From assembly GCA_020845635.1 (NCBI GenBank), contig JADLFI010000003.1:1-64000 (forward strand): a DNA stretch of 64,000 nt, in the 5' to 3' direction. Source of the stretch: Bacteroidia bacterium. GTDB lineage: Bacteria; Bacteroidota; Bacteroidia; UBA4408. A program made the translations under genes and the position numbers. Below are positions 17,683 to 26,608 of this stretch, in pieces. A model generated the notes under the pieces. The model saw only the letters and a list, made by a program, of their open reading frames with translations, did not search any database and was not told where the DNA came from. Each line of letters opens with the position of its first letter. Position 1 is the first letter of the stretch.

Positions 17683-18468
17683 ATGTATGGTATTTGCCAT
17701 TTAAGTGTAGTTCCGGTACGAGCAGAAGCTGCCGACCAAAGTGAAATGATAAGTCAATTATTGTTTGGTGAACATTTTACTATTCTTGAAACTACCAAAA
17801 AATGGATAAAAATTGAAAATGCTTGGGATAATTATCAAGGATGGATTTCAGCCAAACAGTTTGTAAGTATTGATAAAACTTTTTTTGACACTTTAAACAA
17901 CACCCCGCAAAAACTGGCTGGTGATTTAGTACAATTGGTTAACAACAAGAGCAGCCGAGAAAATATTGCTATAGTATTAGGAAGTGTTTTACCTATGTGG
18001 CAAAACAATAGTTTAACCTTAGGCCAACTTAATTATTCATTTGATGGTAATTTGCAAGAAACCTATAGTAATCAAAACAAAAGGAATGCCTTAATTGAAG
18101 CCGCATTTATGTACCTTAACAGTCCGTATTTATGGGGCGGAAAAAGTCCCTTTGGTATTGATTGTAGCGGCTTTACTCAAATGGCATTTAAGTTATGCCA
18201 TATCAAACTGCCCCGCGATGCATGGCAACAAGCACAACACGGAGAGGCTTTAAGTTTTGTTGAAGAAGCCTTACCAGGTGATTTAGCCTTTTTTGACAAT
18301 GAAGAAGGAAAAATAATTCATGTGGGCATAGTACTTAGAAACAACAAAATTATTCACGCCAGTGGAATGGTTAGAATTGACAGTTTTGATCATCAAGGAA
18401 TATACCATGAGGAAAGCAAAGTTTACTCGCACAATTTGAGAATCATTAAAAATGTTTTAGGAGCCTAG
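17683..18468 (+). CDS. C40 (NlpC/P60) peptidase with SH3 domain
   Basis: Cell-wall hydrolase type cysteine peptidase, 261 residues. The N-terminal bacterial SH3 region (about 5-65: GICHLSVVPVRAEAADQSEM, then WDNYQGWISAKQF) is followed by the NlpC/P60 domain. There the catalytic Cys is in FGIDCSGFTQMAF and the His in IIHVGIVLRNNKIIHASG. The usual substrate is the gamma-D-Glu-DAP bond of peptidoglycan stem peptides. No signal peptide is evident from the ATG used, a feature I recall for this Bacteroidota subgroup, which may act in muropeptide recycling. It heads a tight set with a lipase (8-bp gap) and a response regulator. Confidence 0.88.
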   Translation: MYGICHLSVVPVRAEAADQSEMISQLLFGEHFTILETTKKWIKIENAWDNYQGWISAKQFVSIDKTFFDTLNNTPQKLAGDLVQLVNNKSSRENIAIVLGSVLPMWQNNSLTLGQLNYSFDGNLQETYSNQNKRNALIEAAFMYLNSPYLWGGKSPFGIDCSGFTQMAFKLCHIKLPRDAWQQAQHGEALSFVEEALPGDLAFFDNEEGKIIHVGIVLRNNKIIHASGMVRIDSFDHQGIYHEESKVYSHNLRIIKNVLGA

Positions 18469-18476
18469 CCTATACC

Positions 18477-19589
18477 ATGAAGAAATTGTTATGGATATTG
18501 ATGTTGCAAGTACCATTTACTTATACTTTAGCTCAACATAATCTCAAGAATGGTTTCGATAAAGAAGAATATATAAAGTTAATGTATATTTCCTCTCGCC
18601 AAACCGATACTCCTTGGGTAAGCCCTAAATATCCTATCCCCGATGGTTTTCAAATGATTTATAGAAGTGCGGTTACTGGATTGGATAATCGTTGGGATTT
18701 ATGGCTTAACAGCAATCAGCAATTAGCGGTTATCAGTATCAGAGGAACAACACAAAAAGGAATAAGCTGGCTTGAAAATTTTTTTGCTGCGATGCAACCG
18801 GCACAAGGCTCAATACAAATATCAAAACATTATACTTTTACCTACAAAATGGCGCACGATGCTCGAGCCGCAGTGCACACCGGATGGTTAATAGCTACAG
18901 CCTGTTTATCGCAAACCATCATTCCAAAAATTGACTCATTATATAGTACCGGGGTAAAGAATATATTAATTGTGGGGCACAGTCAAGGAGGCGCCATAGC
19001 TTTCCTGCTAACTGCACATTTACACTATTTACAACAAGCTCAACAGCTACCAAAAGACATATTTTTTAAAACCTATTGCAGTGCTGCACCCAAGCCCGGA
19101 AACATATATTTTGCTTACGATTATGAAAGTTACACCCAGCAAGGTTTAGCTTATAATATTATTAATACTGCCGATTGGGTTCCCGAAACTCCGGCAACCA
19201 TACAAACCGTTAACGATTTTAATGAAGTAAATCCTTTTACGGATATTCGAAAATCAACAAAAAAACAAAAAATAGGCACTAAAATTGCTATACGTACGGT
19301 TTATCGCAATTTGGTTCATCCTACTTCAAAAGCTCAAAGAAAAAATCAGAAATACCTAGGAAAGAAAGTCTATAAAATAGTAAAAAAAACACTCCCCGAG
19401 CTTAAATTACAAGCCTATACCAAGAGCAGTTATTACGTTAGAGCCGGTAATATAATTACCCTTAACGGAGATGATGAATATTTTCATTTATTTCCTCAAG
19501 ATAAGAATAAAGTATTTACACACCACTCTTGGGAGTCGTACTTGTATTTGATAAATAAATACAATGATGCCATAAAAAGCAAACCATGA
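18477..19589 (+). CDS. Secreted lipase-like alpha/beta hydrolase (class 3 type)
   Basis: A 370-residue protein with a signal peptide (LLWILMLQVPFTYTLAQ). The nucleophile elbow is NILIVGHSQGGAIAFLL. Upstream, LAVISIRGTTQKGISWLENF fits the fungal-type class 3 lipase 'v.fRGT....dw..' strand, and later YCSAAPKPGN and NIINTADWVP fit the strands carrying the acid (probable Asp). The substrate could be a glycerolipid or other ester. It starts 8 bp after the peptidase stop and overlaps the response regulator by 4 bp (ATGA), so all three are likely co-translated. Confidence 0.82.
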   Translation: MKKLLWILMLQVPFTYTLAQHNLKNGFDKEEYIKLMYISSRQTDTPWVSPKYPIPDGFQMIYRSAVTGLDNRWDLWLNSNQQLAVISIRGTTQKGISWLENFFAAMQPAQGSIQISKHYTFTYKMAHDARAAVHTGWLIATACLSQTIIPKIDSLYSTGVKNILIVGHSQGGAIAFLLTAHLHYLQQAQQLPKDIFFKTYCSAAPKPGNIYFAYDYESYTQQGLAYNIINTADWVPETPATIQTVNDFNEVNPFTDIRKSTKKQKIGTKIAIRTVYRNLVHPTSKAQRKNQKYLGKKVYKIVKKTLPELKLQAYTKSSYYVRAGNIITLNGDDEYFHLFPQDKNKVFTHHSWESYLYLINKYNDAIKSKP

Positions 19590-20281
19590 AAAGGAAGATA
19601 TTACTGGTAGAAGACGAAGATAACCTGAGAAGCACTATTGCTCTAAACCTAGAGTTAGAAGGTTATGAGGTAATATGTGCCGAAAATGGAAAGGAAGCGT
19701 TACAACTTTTTCATTCCGAAAAATTTGACATTATTGTTTTGGATATTATGCTGCCCGAAATAAACGGGATTGATGTTTGTATTGAGATTAGAAAAGAAAA
19801 TAAGAAAATACCTATATTGTTCTTATCGGCCAAAAGTATGAGTGCAGAGCGGGTTATTGGACTAAAAGCCGGAGCTGATGATTATTTAACTAAGCCCTTT
19901 AATCTCGAAGAGTTAATATTGCGTGTAGATATATTAATAAAACGTGGCTTGCCTGCCGATAATAGTTCCATTAAACTAGTGAATATTAATGGTAGGCTGG
20001 TAAACTTTGACACTTATCAATACATTGATATTAACGGTAAAACAGAACATTTAAGTAAAAAAGAAACCTTATTGCTAAAATTATTGGTTAAAAATAAAAA
20101 TAAGGTTGTTTCAAGAGAGGAAATTTTAGAGAAAGTATGGGAGCAAGAGGTTATTACTACCGGTCGTACTATTGATAATTTTATTCTGGCTTTTCGAAAA
20201 TATTTTGAGACCGACCCATCAAAACCTGTCTTTTTTAAATCAGTTAGAGGTGTGGGATACAAATTTGAAGATTTCTTGTAG
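19586..20281 (+). CDS. OmpR/PhoB-family response regulator
   Basis: A 231-residue transcription factor. The receiver domain (1-120) has acidic residues in LLVEDEDN, phospho-acceptor Asp53 in IIVLDIMLPEING, and the Lys in YLTKPFNLEEL. The C-terminal winged helix (about 130-230) has LSKKETLLLKLLVKN, VVSREEILEKVWEQ, TIDNFILAFRKYFE and FFKSVRGVGYKF. No histidine kinase is adjacent, so its partner is elsewhere. The nearest kinase in the window (57 kb) is a HisKA_2 type, not the usual partner for this class. It overlaps the lipase gene by 4 bp. Confidence 0.93.
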   Translation: MKRKILLVEDEDNLRSTIALNLELEGYEVICAENGKEALQLFHSEKFDIIVLDIMLPEINGIDVCIEIRKENKKIPILFLSAKSMSAERVIGLKAGADDYLTKPFNLEELILRVDILIKRGLPADNSSIKLVNINGRLVNFDTYQYIDINGKTEHLSKKETLLLKLLVKNKNKVVSREEILEKVWEQEVITTGRTIDNFILAFRKYFETDPSKPVFFKSVRGVGYKFEDFL

Positions 20282-20326
20282 GATATTCATAAATTTATAT
20301 ACATTTACAACCTATTTTTTACTTTC

Positions 20327-21427
20327 ATGAAAACAAATCTACTCTTGCTTTTAACTGTTGCTCTCTTTATTACAACGGCACAAGCACAAATCTCAATTAC
20401 CGACTCTGATATGCCAAGTACCAATAACATCTATTTGCGTGACAAGGCCGGCAACACAAGCATTATTGACCTTAGCGTTACAGGAGCCAACACCACTTGG
20501 GATTACTCTGCACTAACCAGCAATGGGTTAGATACTATTAATTATGTTTCTGTGTCATCAACGCCTTTAGCTTATCAGTTCTATTTCAATAATCCTCTGT
20601 CGCCAAATTATAATTCTGATTTAGCTATTGATGGGTTAGACTTTCCAACTATTCCTAACTCGCCCGTTACAATTACCAATGTAATTAATTATTTTAAAAT
20701 TTCTTCTGATGGATATTACCAAACAGGTTTTGGTGCAACAATTAGCAGTATTCCTGCTTCTATTAAGTACAGCCCACGCGATAAAGTTTTACCTTTCCCA
20801 TGCACCTATGGAATTACAGAATCTAATGATTTTGCTTGGGATTTTCAGATTCCGGCATTAGGCTCTTATGGGCAGCAAAAGACTAGAACTGTTGAGGTTG
20901 ACGGTTGGGGAACACTCAAGCTTCCAAACGGAGGTAACTATGATGTTTTGCGAGTAAAATCAACTATAAGCGGTATTGATACTATTTATGTAGATCAGTT
21001 GGGTTTTGGTTTTTCTGTACCTAGAACCCAAATAGAATATAAATGGTATGCCAAAAACGAAGGCGAACCGGTACTTACCGTTAATGTAAATGTGATTATG
21101 AACAACCCGGTAATTTCAGGGGCAAATTATAAACATCATGAGCCTAACGGCTTACAAAAAATAAATATGCTGCAAACCGGATTAATAGCTAATCCTAACC
21201 CTGCTGTAGATATGGTTAGCATAAAATATTTTACTCCCGAACAAGGTAACATCACCATAGAGCTAAGTGATATAGCCGGCAAAAAAGTTATCAGTGTTAA
21301 TGATGTTTGCACTGCTCATATAAATAATGAATATAAAATAGATATTTCAATGCTCCCAAAAGGATATTACAATTTACAAGTAACTCAGAACGGAAGTGTG
21401 AATACTGCAAAATTGATTATCAATTAG
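20327..21427 (+). CDS. Secreted protein of unknown function with T9SS sorting domain
   Basis: 366 residues: signal peptide (LLLLLTVALFITTAQAQ), an N-terminal beta-rich region (motifs NTTWDYSALTSNGLDTINY and a tryptophan-rich WGTLKLPNGGNYDVLRVKS), and a C-terminal Por-type sorting domain (ANPNPAVDMVSIKYF, IELSDIAGKKV, LPKGYYNLQV). The central region matches a pattern I recall from Bacteroidota surface proteins without assigned function. It begins 45 bp after the response regulator stop. A bidirectional terminator separates it from rnpB. Confidence 0.85.
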   Translation: MKTNLLLLLTVALFITTAQAQISITDSDMPSTNNIYLRDKAGNTSIIDLSVTGANTTWDYSALTSNGLDTINYVSVSSTPLAYQFYFNNPLSPNYNSDLAIDGLDFPTIPNSPVTITNVINYFKISSDGYYQTGFGATISSIPASIKYSPRDKVLPFPCTYGITESNDFAWDFQIPALGSYGQQKTRTVEVDGWGTLKLPNGGNYDVLRVKSTISGIDTIYVDQLGFGFSVPRTQIEYKWYAKNEGEPVLTVNVNVIMNNPVISGANYKHHEPNGLQKINMLQTGLIANPNPAVDMVSIKYFTPEQGNITIELSDIAGKKVISVNDVCTAHINNEYKIDISMLPKGYYNLQVTQNGSVNTAKLIIN

Positions 21428-21450
21428 TTTTAAGAATAATCCCGTCCAAC

Positions 21451-21490
21451 AAAAAAAGGAAACAGTCATAAAGTGCTGTTTCCTTTTTTT
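21451..21490. terminator. Bidirectional Rho-independent terminator
   Basis: 15-bp perfect stem (21451-21465 with 21476-21490): GGAAACAG/CTGTTTCC flanked by seven A and seven T. It serves the T9SS gene on the plus strand and rnpB on the minus strand. Confidence 0.9.
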
Positions 21491-21498
21491 ATTAAAAA

Positions 21499-21883
21499 GC
21501 AGGTCTATAAGCCGGATTCTGTCTGTAGGCGAGCCTACAGTTCTATCATTTATCTGCGATGTTAATCACTTAACACCTGAATCAACCTACCCTCCACTAC
21601 TTGCTTATGCAACTGAAACGGGCAGCCTCAGAGGCTTATCACCTATAGTGGTATATTTGGTCTTTCAACCCATAAGGTTTGCCAAGCAAACATAGTTACC
21701 TATGCTTCGGTGGTCTCTTACACCACCATTTCACCCTTACCTGCAAAAGCAGGTGGTATATTTTCTGTTGCACTATCTGTACCAACGAGATATTGCCCGT
21801 TAATCCTTCCTGTTAGGAAGTATGGTGCCCTATGTTGTCCGGACTTTCCTCCCCAAAAATAATGAGGCGATAGAACGACCTGC
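21499..21883 (-). ncRNA. rnpB: RNase P RNA (bacterial class A)
   Basis: Catalytic RNA that trims tRNA 5' leaders with the protein RnpA. On the minus strand the universally conserved 5' segment GGAAAGTCCGGACA follows the P1 strand, and the conserved 3' segment ACAGAATCCGGCTTAT precedes the P1 partner. The two P1 strands GCAGGTC (21883-21877) and GACCTGC (21505-21499) pair exactly, which sets the ends. About 385 nt, normal size. Its 5' end is 20 nt after the purC stop, with a -7 element in that gap. Confidence 0.95.
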
Positions 21884-21888
21884 AAGTA

Positions 21889-21896
21889 CAAAGATA
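21889..21896 (-). promoter_or_regulatory. -7 element (TATCTTTG) of rnpB
   Basis: The plus strand reads CAAAGATA; on the minus strand TATCTTTG ends 5 nt before the mature 5' end deduced from P1. This placement means the transcript can begin at the mature end. Any -33 box must lie inside the last codons of purC. Confidence 0.6.
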
Positions 21897-21903
21897 CGAA
21901 TTT

Positions 21904-22848
21904 TTATATAGTGGTTAGAGCAATATTAACGGACTCCTCTATTTCTTGAACCAAGTTTTGACTTTGGTGCTTCATAAATTTTAAACCCGTAACTTTTTCA
22001 TAAAGCTCAATATACCTTTCAGATATTTCATTTACCCAACTATATGTCATTTCAGGTATGCTTTGCCCCTCTTTGCCCTGGAAATTATTTTTGATGAGCC
22101 ACTCGCGCACAAATTCTTTTGACAGTTGCTTTTGCTTTTCGCCCTTTAATTGGCGTTCTTCGTAGCCTTCGCTAATAAAATAGCGTGATGAGTCGGGTGT
22201 ATGAATTTCATCAATCAAATATATTTGTTGATTATATAAACCAAATTCGTATTTGGTGTCAACCAAAATTAATCCCTTATCAACTGCCATTTGTGTGCCA
22301 CGTGCAAAAAGTTGCAGAGCTATTTTTTCTAACTTTAAATAAATATCTTCAGGTACAATTTTTTGAGCAATAATTTCCTCTTTTGATATGTCCAAATCAT
22401 GTCCTGCATCTGCCTTGGTGGTTGGTGTAATTATAGGTTCAGGCAATTTATCATTTTCTTTTAATCCTTCTGGCAGACTTACTCCGCATAAAGTTCTTTT
22501 ACCTGCCACATACTCGCGTGCTGCATGACCAGCCAAATATCCTCTTACTACTATTTCAACTTTAATAGGCTCGCATTTTAAACCTATACTAACCATTGGA
22601 TGGGGGCTGTTGAGTAGCCAATTGGGCACTATATCTTTTGTAGCATCTAAGAAAATATGAGCAATTTGGTTCAGCACTTGTCCTTTATAAGGTATTCCTT
22701 TAGGTAATACAACATCAAAGGCCGAAATTCTGTCGGTAGCAATCATAACCACTTTATCGTGATTTATGCTATACACATCTCTTACTTTACCTTTATAAAA
22801 AGCTGTTTGTCCTTTAAAATTAAAATTTGTACCGGTTAATGTTTGCAT
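21904..22848 (-). CDS. purC: SAICAR synthetase PurC
   Basis: Phosphoribosylaminoimidazole-succinocarboxamide synthase, the ATP-dependent step joining CAIR and aspartate in purine synthesis. Visible motifs: [62 protein letters not shown] and [12 protein letters not shown] with [15 protein letters not shown]. About 314 residues, close to the longer Bacteroidota/eukaryote-like form. The ATG at 22848 is preferred to a TTG two codons upstream; either way the gene directly follows dapF. Co-transcribed with dapF and the upstream membrane protein. Confidence 0.95.
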   Translation of the reverse strand: MQTLTGTNFNFKGQTAFYKGKVRDVYSINHDKVVMIATDRISAFDVVLPKGIPYKGQVLNQIAHIFLDATKDIVPNWLLNSPHPMVSIGLKCEPIKVEIVVRGYLAGHAAREYVAGKRTLCGVSLPEGLKENDKLPEPIITPTTKADAGHDLDISKEEIIAQKIVPEDIYLKLEKIALQLFARGTQMAVDKGLILVDTKYEFGLYNQQIYLIDEIHTPDSSRYFISEGYEERQLKGEKQKQLSKEFVREWLIKNNFQGKEGQSIPEMTYSWVNEISERYIELYEKVTGLKFMKHQSQNLVQEIEESVNIALTTI

Positions 22849-22850
22849 AT

Positions 22851-23636
22851 TCAAATATTTATTTCTCCCTGAAAAACCTGTTTGGCTTGGCCAATTAAAT
22901 ATATTTGGTTAAATTCTTTATGATTATTTGTACTAAAGCGAACACTCAATTGGCCACCACCGGTTAAAACATTTATCTTATATTTTTGTTTATCTTTTTG
23001 TAATAAAGCATATGATATGGCAGAAGCTGTAACCCCCGTTCCACATGAAAGTGTTTCATTTTCTACACCACGCTCATAAGTACGTACCATCAGCTTTTGC
23101 TTGTTTATCTCAACAAAATTTACATTTATTCCTTGTTTAGCATAACGCTTATGATAACGTATTTTTTTTCCTTCCTTAAAAACATCAAGTTCCTTTACCT
23201 GTTTGGTAAAAGTTACATAGTGGGGCGATCCGGTATTCAGCTCAAAATTATTTCCAATTTTTTTAATATCTTTTACATCGTTTAGTTTAAGACAAATTAC
23301 CCCATTCTTCAAAACTTCACCTTCGTGCAAACCATCATAGGCCATAAAATGAGTTTTGTTTTTTATCATCCCTAGGTATTGTGCAAAAGCAATGGCACAT
23401 CTGCCGCCATTGCCACACATAGAGCCTATATTTCCATCGGCATTGTAATAAAGCATTTCAAAATCTGCTTTACGGCTTTTACGTACTATAATCAAACCAT
23501 CAGCTCCAATACCAAATTGACGGTTGCATAAAGTATTTATTTGTTTTTTTGACGGAACAACAAAGTGTTTGTCTCTTCCATCAATCATAACAAAATCGTT
23601 ACCGGTTCCTTGGTATTTGTAAAAATTAATTTTCAA
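22851..23636 (-). CDS. dapF: Diaminopimelate epimerase DapF
   Basis: Converts LL- to meso-diaminopimelate for lysine and peptidoglycan synthesis. Both catalytic cysteines are visible, in MCGNGGRC and in [13 protein letters not shown]. The N-terminus [17 protein letters not shown] is the family start. 261 residues is normal. The start codon is TTG at 23636, placed directly after the stop of the upstream gene (no gap), so re-initiation or coupling is likely. meso-DAP use fits the Gram-negative wall and the NlpC/P60 peptidase in this window. Confidence 0.95.
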   Translation of the reverse strand: MKINFYKYQGTGNDFVMIDGRDKHFVVPSKKQINTLCNRQFGIGADGLIIVRKSRKADFEMLYYNADGNIGSMCGNGGRCAIAFAQYLGMIKNKTHFMAYDGLHEGEVLKNGVICLKLNDVKDIKKIGNNFELNTGSPHYVTFTKQVKELDVFKEGKKIRYHKRYAKQGINVNFVEINKQKLMVRTYERGVENETLSCGTGVTASAISYALLQKDKQKYKINVLTGGGQLSVRFSTNNHKEFNQIYLIGQAKQVFQGEINI

Positions 23637-24374
23637 TTAGTGTGGTAGTATTTTTGAAATTTGACTTTGCAAATAAGCATCACTTATTCTTTCGTAGTTT
23701 TTATATTCGTTTATCAAATCGAGTAAATATAAGGTTTCTCCGTATTTCAAAATGTAATCATCTTTATACGAAAACAAAACCAACTCTTCATTAATATTTA
23801 AACCATATAAAATAATTTTATTCTTTGAGGCTTTATAACCCTTGTAATTGATGGGGCTTTTCCATAATTCAACTTTTACTTTTTGTGTTTGCTTTTTGCT
23901 TTCATCTTTGGTATTGCTTATTACACTTAAAAGTGAATCGTTCTTTACATTCTTGCTCGCAGTATTTTGTGCATCAATTGGTATAATTGATATTTCGCGC
24001 TCGGCTAACAGTTCTTCCTTTTTAATAGTTATTTCTTCTTCTTCAAGCATCTTAACCATAGAGGAGTCGCTTTCAATGGTAGTATCAACAGCCATTTTAC
24101 CTGCATTAATGGCAATGCTTTCTTTTTTTATTTTATCTCCTGTCTGATTAGTGTTTGGCTTTACAATAGTTTCGTTTTTTACCGAAAGTGTGTCATTCTT
24201 TTTCTCATAATTTGTTACTTCCATCATTTGTTTAACTATTTGAGGCAATAAATCAACCGAAATTTTATTTTCGTTGGTAATTACAGAATTGTAATAAACC
24301 AATATACCACCACCTAACATTCCTATCAGAAGGCCAAGCATAAAGTAACTTATTTTTGGGCGTTTCTCAAACAT
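23637..24374 (-). CDS. Membrane-anchored protein of unknown function upstream of dapF
   Basis: 245 residues with one N-terminal membrane helix (YFMLGLLIGMLGGGILVYY), a hydrophilic Lys/Glu/Ser/Thr-rich middle (about 60-170) that looks disordered, and a small folded-looking C-terminal part (IILYGLNINEELVLFSYKD, ending in a helix). I do not recognise a family. Its stop abuts the TTG start of dapF, making it the first gene of a three-gene unit with dapF and purC. The position suggests an envelope role but this is inference. Confidence 0.7.
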   Translation of the reverse strand: MFEKRPKISYFMLGLLIGMLGGGILVYYNSVITNENKISVDLLPQIVKQMMEVTNYEKKNDTLSVKNETIVKPNTNQTGDKIKKESIAINAGKMAVDTTIESDSSMVKMLEEEEITIKKEELLAEREISIIPIDAQNTASKNVKNDSLLSVISNTKDESKKQTQKVKVELWKSPINYKGYKASKNKIILYGLNINEELVLFSYKDDYILKYGETLYLLDLINEYKNYERISDAYLQSQISKILPH

Positions 24375-24388
24375 AATTTTAAACTTTG

Positions 24389-24396
24389 CAAAGATA
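24389..24396 (-). promoter_or_regulatory. Minus-strand -7 element (TATCTTTG)
   Basis: The plus strand reads CAAAGATA; on the minus strand TATCTTTG is 15 bp upstream of the ATG at 24374 and probably drives the unit with dapF and purC. Confidence 0.5.
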
Positions 24397-24568
24397 GCAA
24401 TTACTAATTAGTTTAAAGAGTGATTTTAAAGAAATTAGCATAAAACAATTCATCACTACATGTTGCATTACTTCCATAAATGTATAATTAAAAAGTATAA
24501 AAAAACCATTTAATAGTTAGCAAATATTTTAGCACATTTGTGGTCATAATGTATGATTTTTAGTTAAA

Positions 24569-25624
24569 ATGCAGGATAAAATTGAAGCTATTGTTGAATT
24601 AGGTCTTTATATGGGCGATATAGCTCAAGGAGTACACCATAAAAGCAAGAAAGAAATTTATCAGAAATATAAGGAAAGTACTCATCAAATTATTTGTCAG
24701 GTTGAGAAAAAAAATGCCTGGTTTACCGAAAAAAATATTCATTATTGTTTAAACAGTTGGGCAAAAGCGCTTAGTAAAGATAATATTGAGTACTGGCTTA
24801 GCCAATACAACATTAAGGCTAATCATCACACAAAAAATATAGGTGTCATTATGGCCGGTAATATACCAATGGTTGGCTTTCATGATTTACTTTGCGTACT
24901 CTTTAGCTCACATCATTTCTACGGAAAACTGTCTGCTGATGATTCCTTATTAATTCCGCACTGGATAGAAATTTTAAGTGATATAAACTTTAAAATTAAG
25001 GAGCAAATACATTTTACTTCGGGCTTTATGAAAGGTATGGATGCATACATTGGTACAGGGAGCAATAATACTAGTCGCTATTTTGAGTATTATTTCAGAA
25101 ATTACCCCCATATCATCAGAGCCAATCGTAACAGTGTTGCAATATTAACAGGAAATGAAACGAATAATGACTTAGAGAATTTAGGACAAGATATTTTCAG
25201 ATACTTTGGCTTAGGCTGCCGAAATGTTTCTAAGCTTTTTGTTCCACAACACTATAATTTTAATGCTTTTTTTGAAGCCATGTACCCTTATCACGAAATA
25301 GTAAGTCATCACAAATACAACAATAATTACGAGTACAACAGAACAGTATATTTAATGGGGAACGAGAAATTGTTGGACAATAATTTTTTATTATTGAAGG
25401 AGGATAAAAACTACAGTTCGCCTATTGCTGTTTTGTTTTACGAATATTACAACGACATGCAACAATTGCAAGAAAAATTAAGTAACGAGAAATCAGTTAT
25501 TCAATGTCTTATTGCAGCGCCCGGCATACATCATGAAGCGCTGAACTTTGGTAATAGCCAAATGCCACAATTATGGGACTATGCTGATGGTGTAGATACA
25601 ATGAACTTTTTGCTAAACCTGTAA
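24569..25624 (+). CDS. LuxC-like acyl-CoA reductase
   Basis: 351-residue member of the acyl-CoA reductase (LuxC) family within the aldehyde dehydrogenase superfamily, which would reduce an acyl-CoA to aldehyde with NADPH. Recognisable parts are IGVIMAGNIPMVGFHDLLCV (Rossmann-like nucleotide region), the segment ANRNSVAILTGNET, and the FGLGCRNVSKLFVP block, whose Cys is the candidate thioester nucleophile. No luxD/luxE or luciferase genes are nearby. The next gene, nth, starts 10 bp downstream. In Bacteroidota this family may act in lipid or pigment metabolism; that is inference. Confidence 0.8.
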   Translation: MQDKIEAIVELGLYMGDIAQGVHHKSKKEIYQKYKESTHQIICQVEKKNAWFTEKNIHYCLNSWAKALSKDNIEYWLSQYNIKANHHTKNIGVIMAGNIPMVGFHDLLCVLFSSHHFYGKLSADDSLLIPHWIEILSDINFKIKEQIHFTSGFMKGMDAYIGTGSNNTSRYFEYYFRNYPHIIRANRNSVAILTGNETNNDLENLGQDIFRYFGLGCRNVSKLFVPQHYNFNAFFEAMYPYHEIVSHHKYNNNYEYNRTVYLMGNEKLLDNNFLLLKEDKNYSSPIAVLFYEYYNDMQQLQEKLSNEKSVIQCLIAAPGIHHEALNFGNSQMPQLWDYADGVDTMNFLLNL

Positions 25625-25634
25625 ATAGTATGAT

Positions 25635-26288
25635 ATGACCAAGAAGGAACGTTATGAATTCATATTAAAATACTTTGAGGAAAATAATCCTGAAGCAAAA
25701 ACCGAATTACATTACACCAATCCTTTTGAGTTACTCGTAGCGGTTATTCTATCTGCACAATGTACAGATAAAAGAGTAAACATGGTTACTCCGCAATTAT
25801 TCAAACAATTTCCGGATATAGAAACTATGGCTGCCGCAAGCTCTGATGAAATTTTTACCTACATCAAAAGTATTAGCTATCCAAACAATAAAGCCAAACA
25901 TTTACAGGCTATGGCTAAAATGCTTTTAGAACAATTTAAGGGAATTATCCCTTCAGAAGTTGAAACTCTGCAAAAACTTCCGGGTGTGGGTCGAAAAACG
26001 GCTAACGTCATTTCATCAGTAATATACAATCAACCCAGCATGGCGGTAGATACCCATGTATTTAGAGTTGCCGCGCGCATAGGTTTAACCACAAGTGCTA
26101 AAAACCCCCTACAAGCTGAAAAACAATTGGTAAAATACATTCCCAAATCACTTATTCCAAAGGCGCATCACTGGCTAATTTTACACGGACGCTATATTTG
26201 TATAGCCCGAAAGCCCAAATGCCCAGTATGTGGTATAAAACAATGGTGTAAGTATTATCACACCACATTTTTACCCGAAATAAAGTAG
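25635..26288 (+). CDS. nth: Endonuclease III
   Basis: DNA glycosylase/AP lyase for oxidised pyrimidines in base excision repair. The catalytic Lys lies in LSAQCTDKRVN and the catalytic Asp in MAVDTHVFRVAARIGL. The helix-hairpin-helix is LPGVGRKTANVI, and the [4Fe-4S] ligands have spacing C-x6-C-x2-C-x5-C in CIARKPKCPVCGIKQWC. 217 residues is normal. It follows the acyl-CoA reductase by 10 bp and is probably co-transcribed with it. Confidence 0.95.
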   Translation: MTKKERYEFILKYFEENNPEAKTELHYTNPFELLVAVILSAQCTDKRVNMVTPQLFKQFPDIETMAAASSDEIFTYIKSISYPNNKAKHLQAMAKMLLEQFKGIIPSEVETLQKLPGVGRKTANVISSVIYNQPSMAVDTHVFRVAARIGLTTSAKNPLQAEKQLVKYIPKSLIPKAHHWLILHGRYICIARKPKCPVCGIKQWCKYYHTTFLPEIK

Positions 26289-26608
26289 TTTTAGCCAACT
26301 ACATACCTTCTAAATAAACTTCAACATGGTTAAGCTTTTTAAAATATTGTAATTTCTATTTATTATTTAAGTAGAATTTGCTGTTGTTTCTAATATATTT
26401 ACTATTGGAGATGATGAATAAATATTTCAACTTGCTACTATTGAGTTTCAATGCAGTTATCCTCAAAAAATTGAAATCTAATGTTGGGAATAAGATGCTT
26501 AAACCTAAATATTCACCAAAAGAAATTTACATATAGAAAACAAATCCATTGATTTTATTTGGCGGCTATTAATTTTCTTTTTTTACTTTTGAATAAAACT
26601 ATGCAAAA
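26289..26608. other. Intergenic region upstream of the second subtilase
   Basis: AT-rich with no ORF, hairpin terminator or RNA gene recognised. Its last 50 bp contain the promoter described separately. Confidence 0.5.
26558..26591 (+). promoter_or_regulatory. Promoter of the second subtilase (-33 TTTG, -7 TACTTTTG)
   Basis: TTTG at 26558-26561, 22-bp spacer, TACTTTTG at 26584-26591, 17 bp before the ATG. The spacer is slightly long for the Bacteroidota pattern. Confidence 0.6.
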
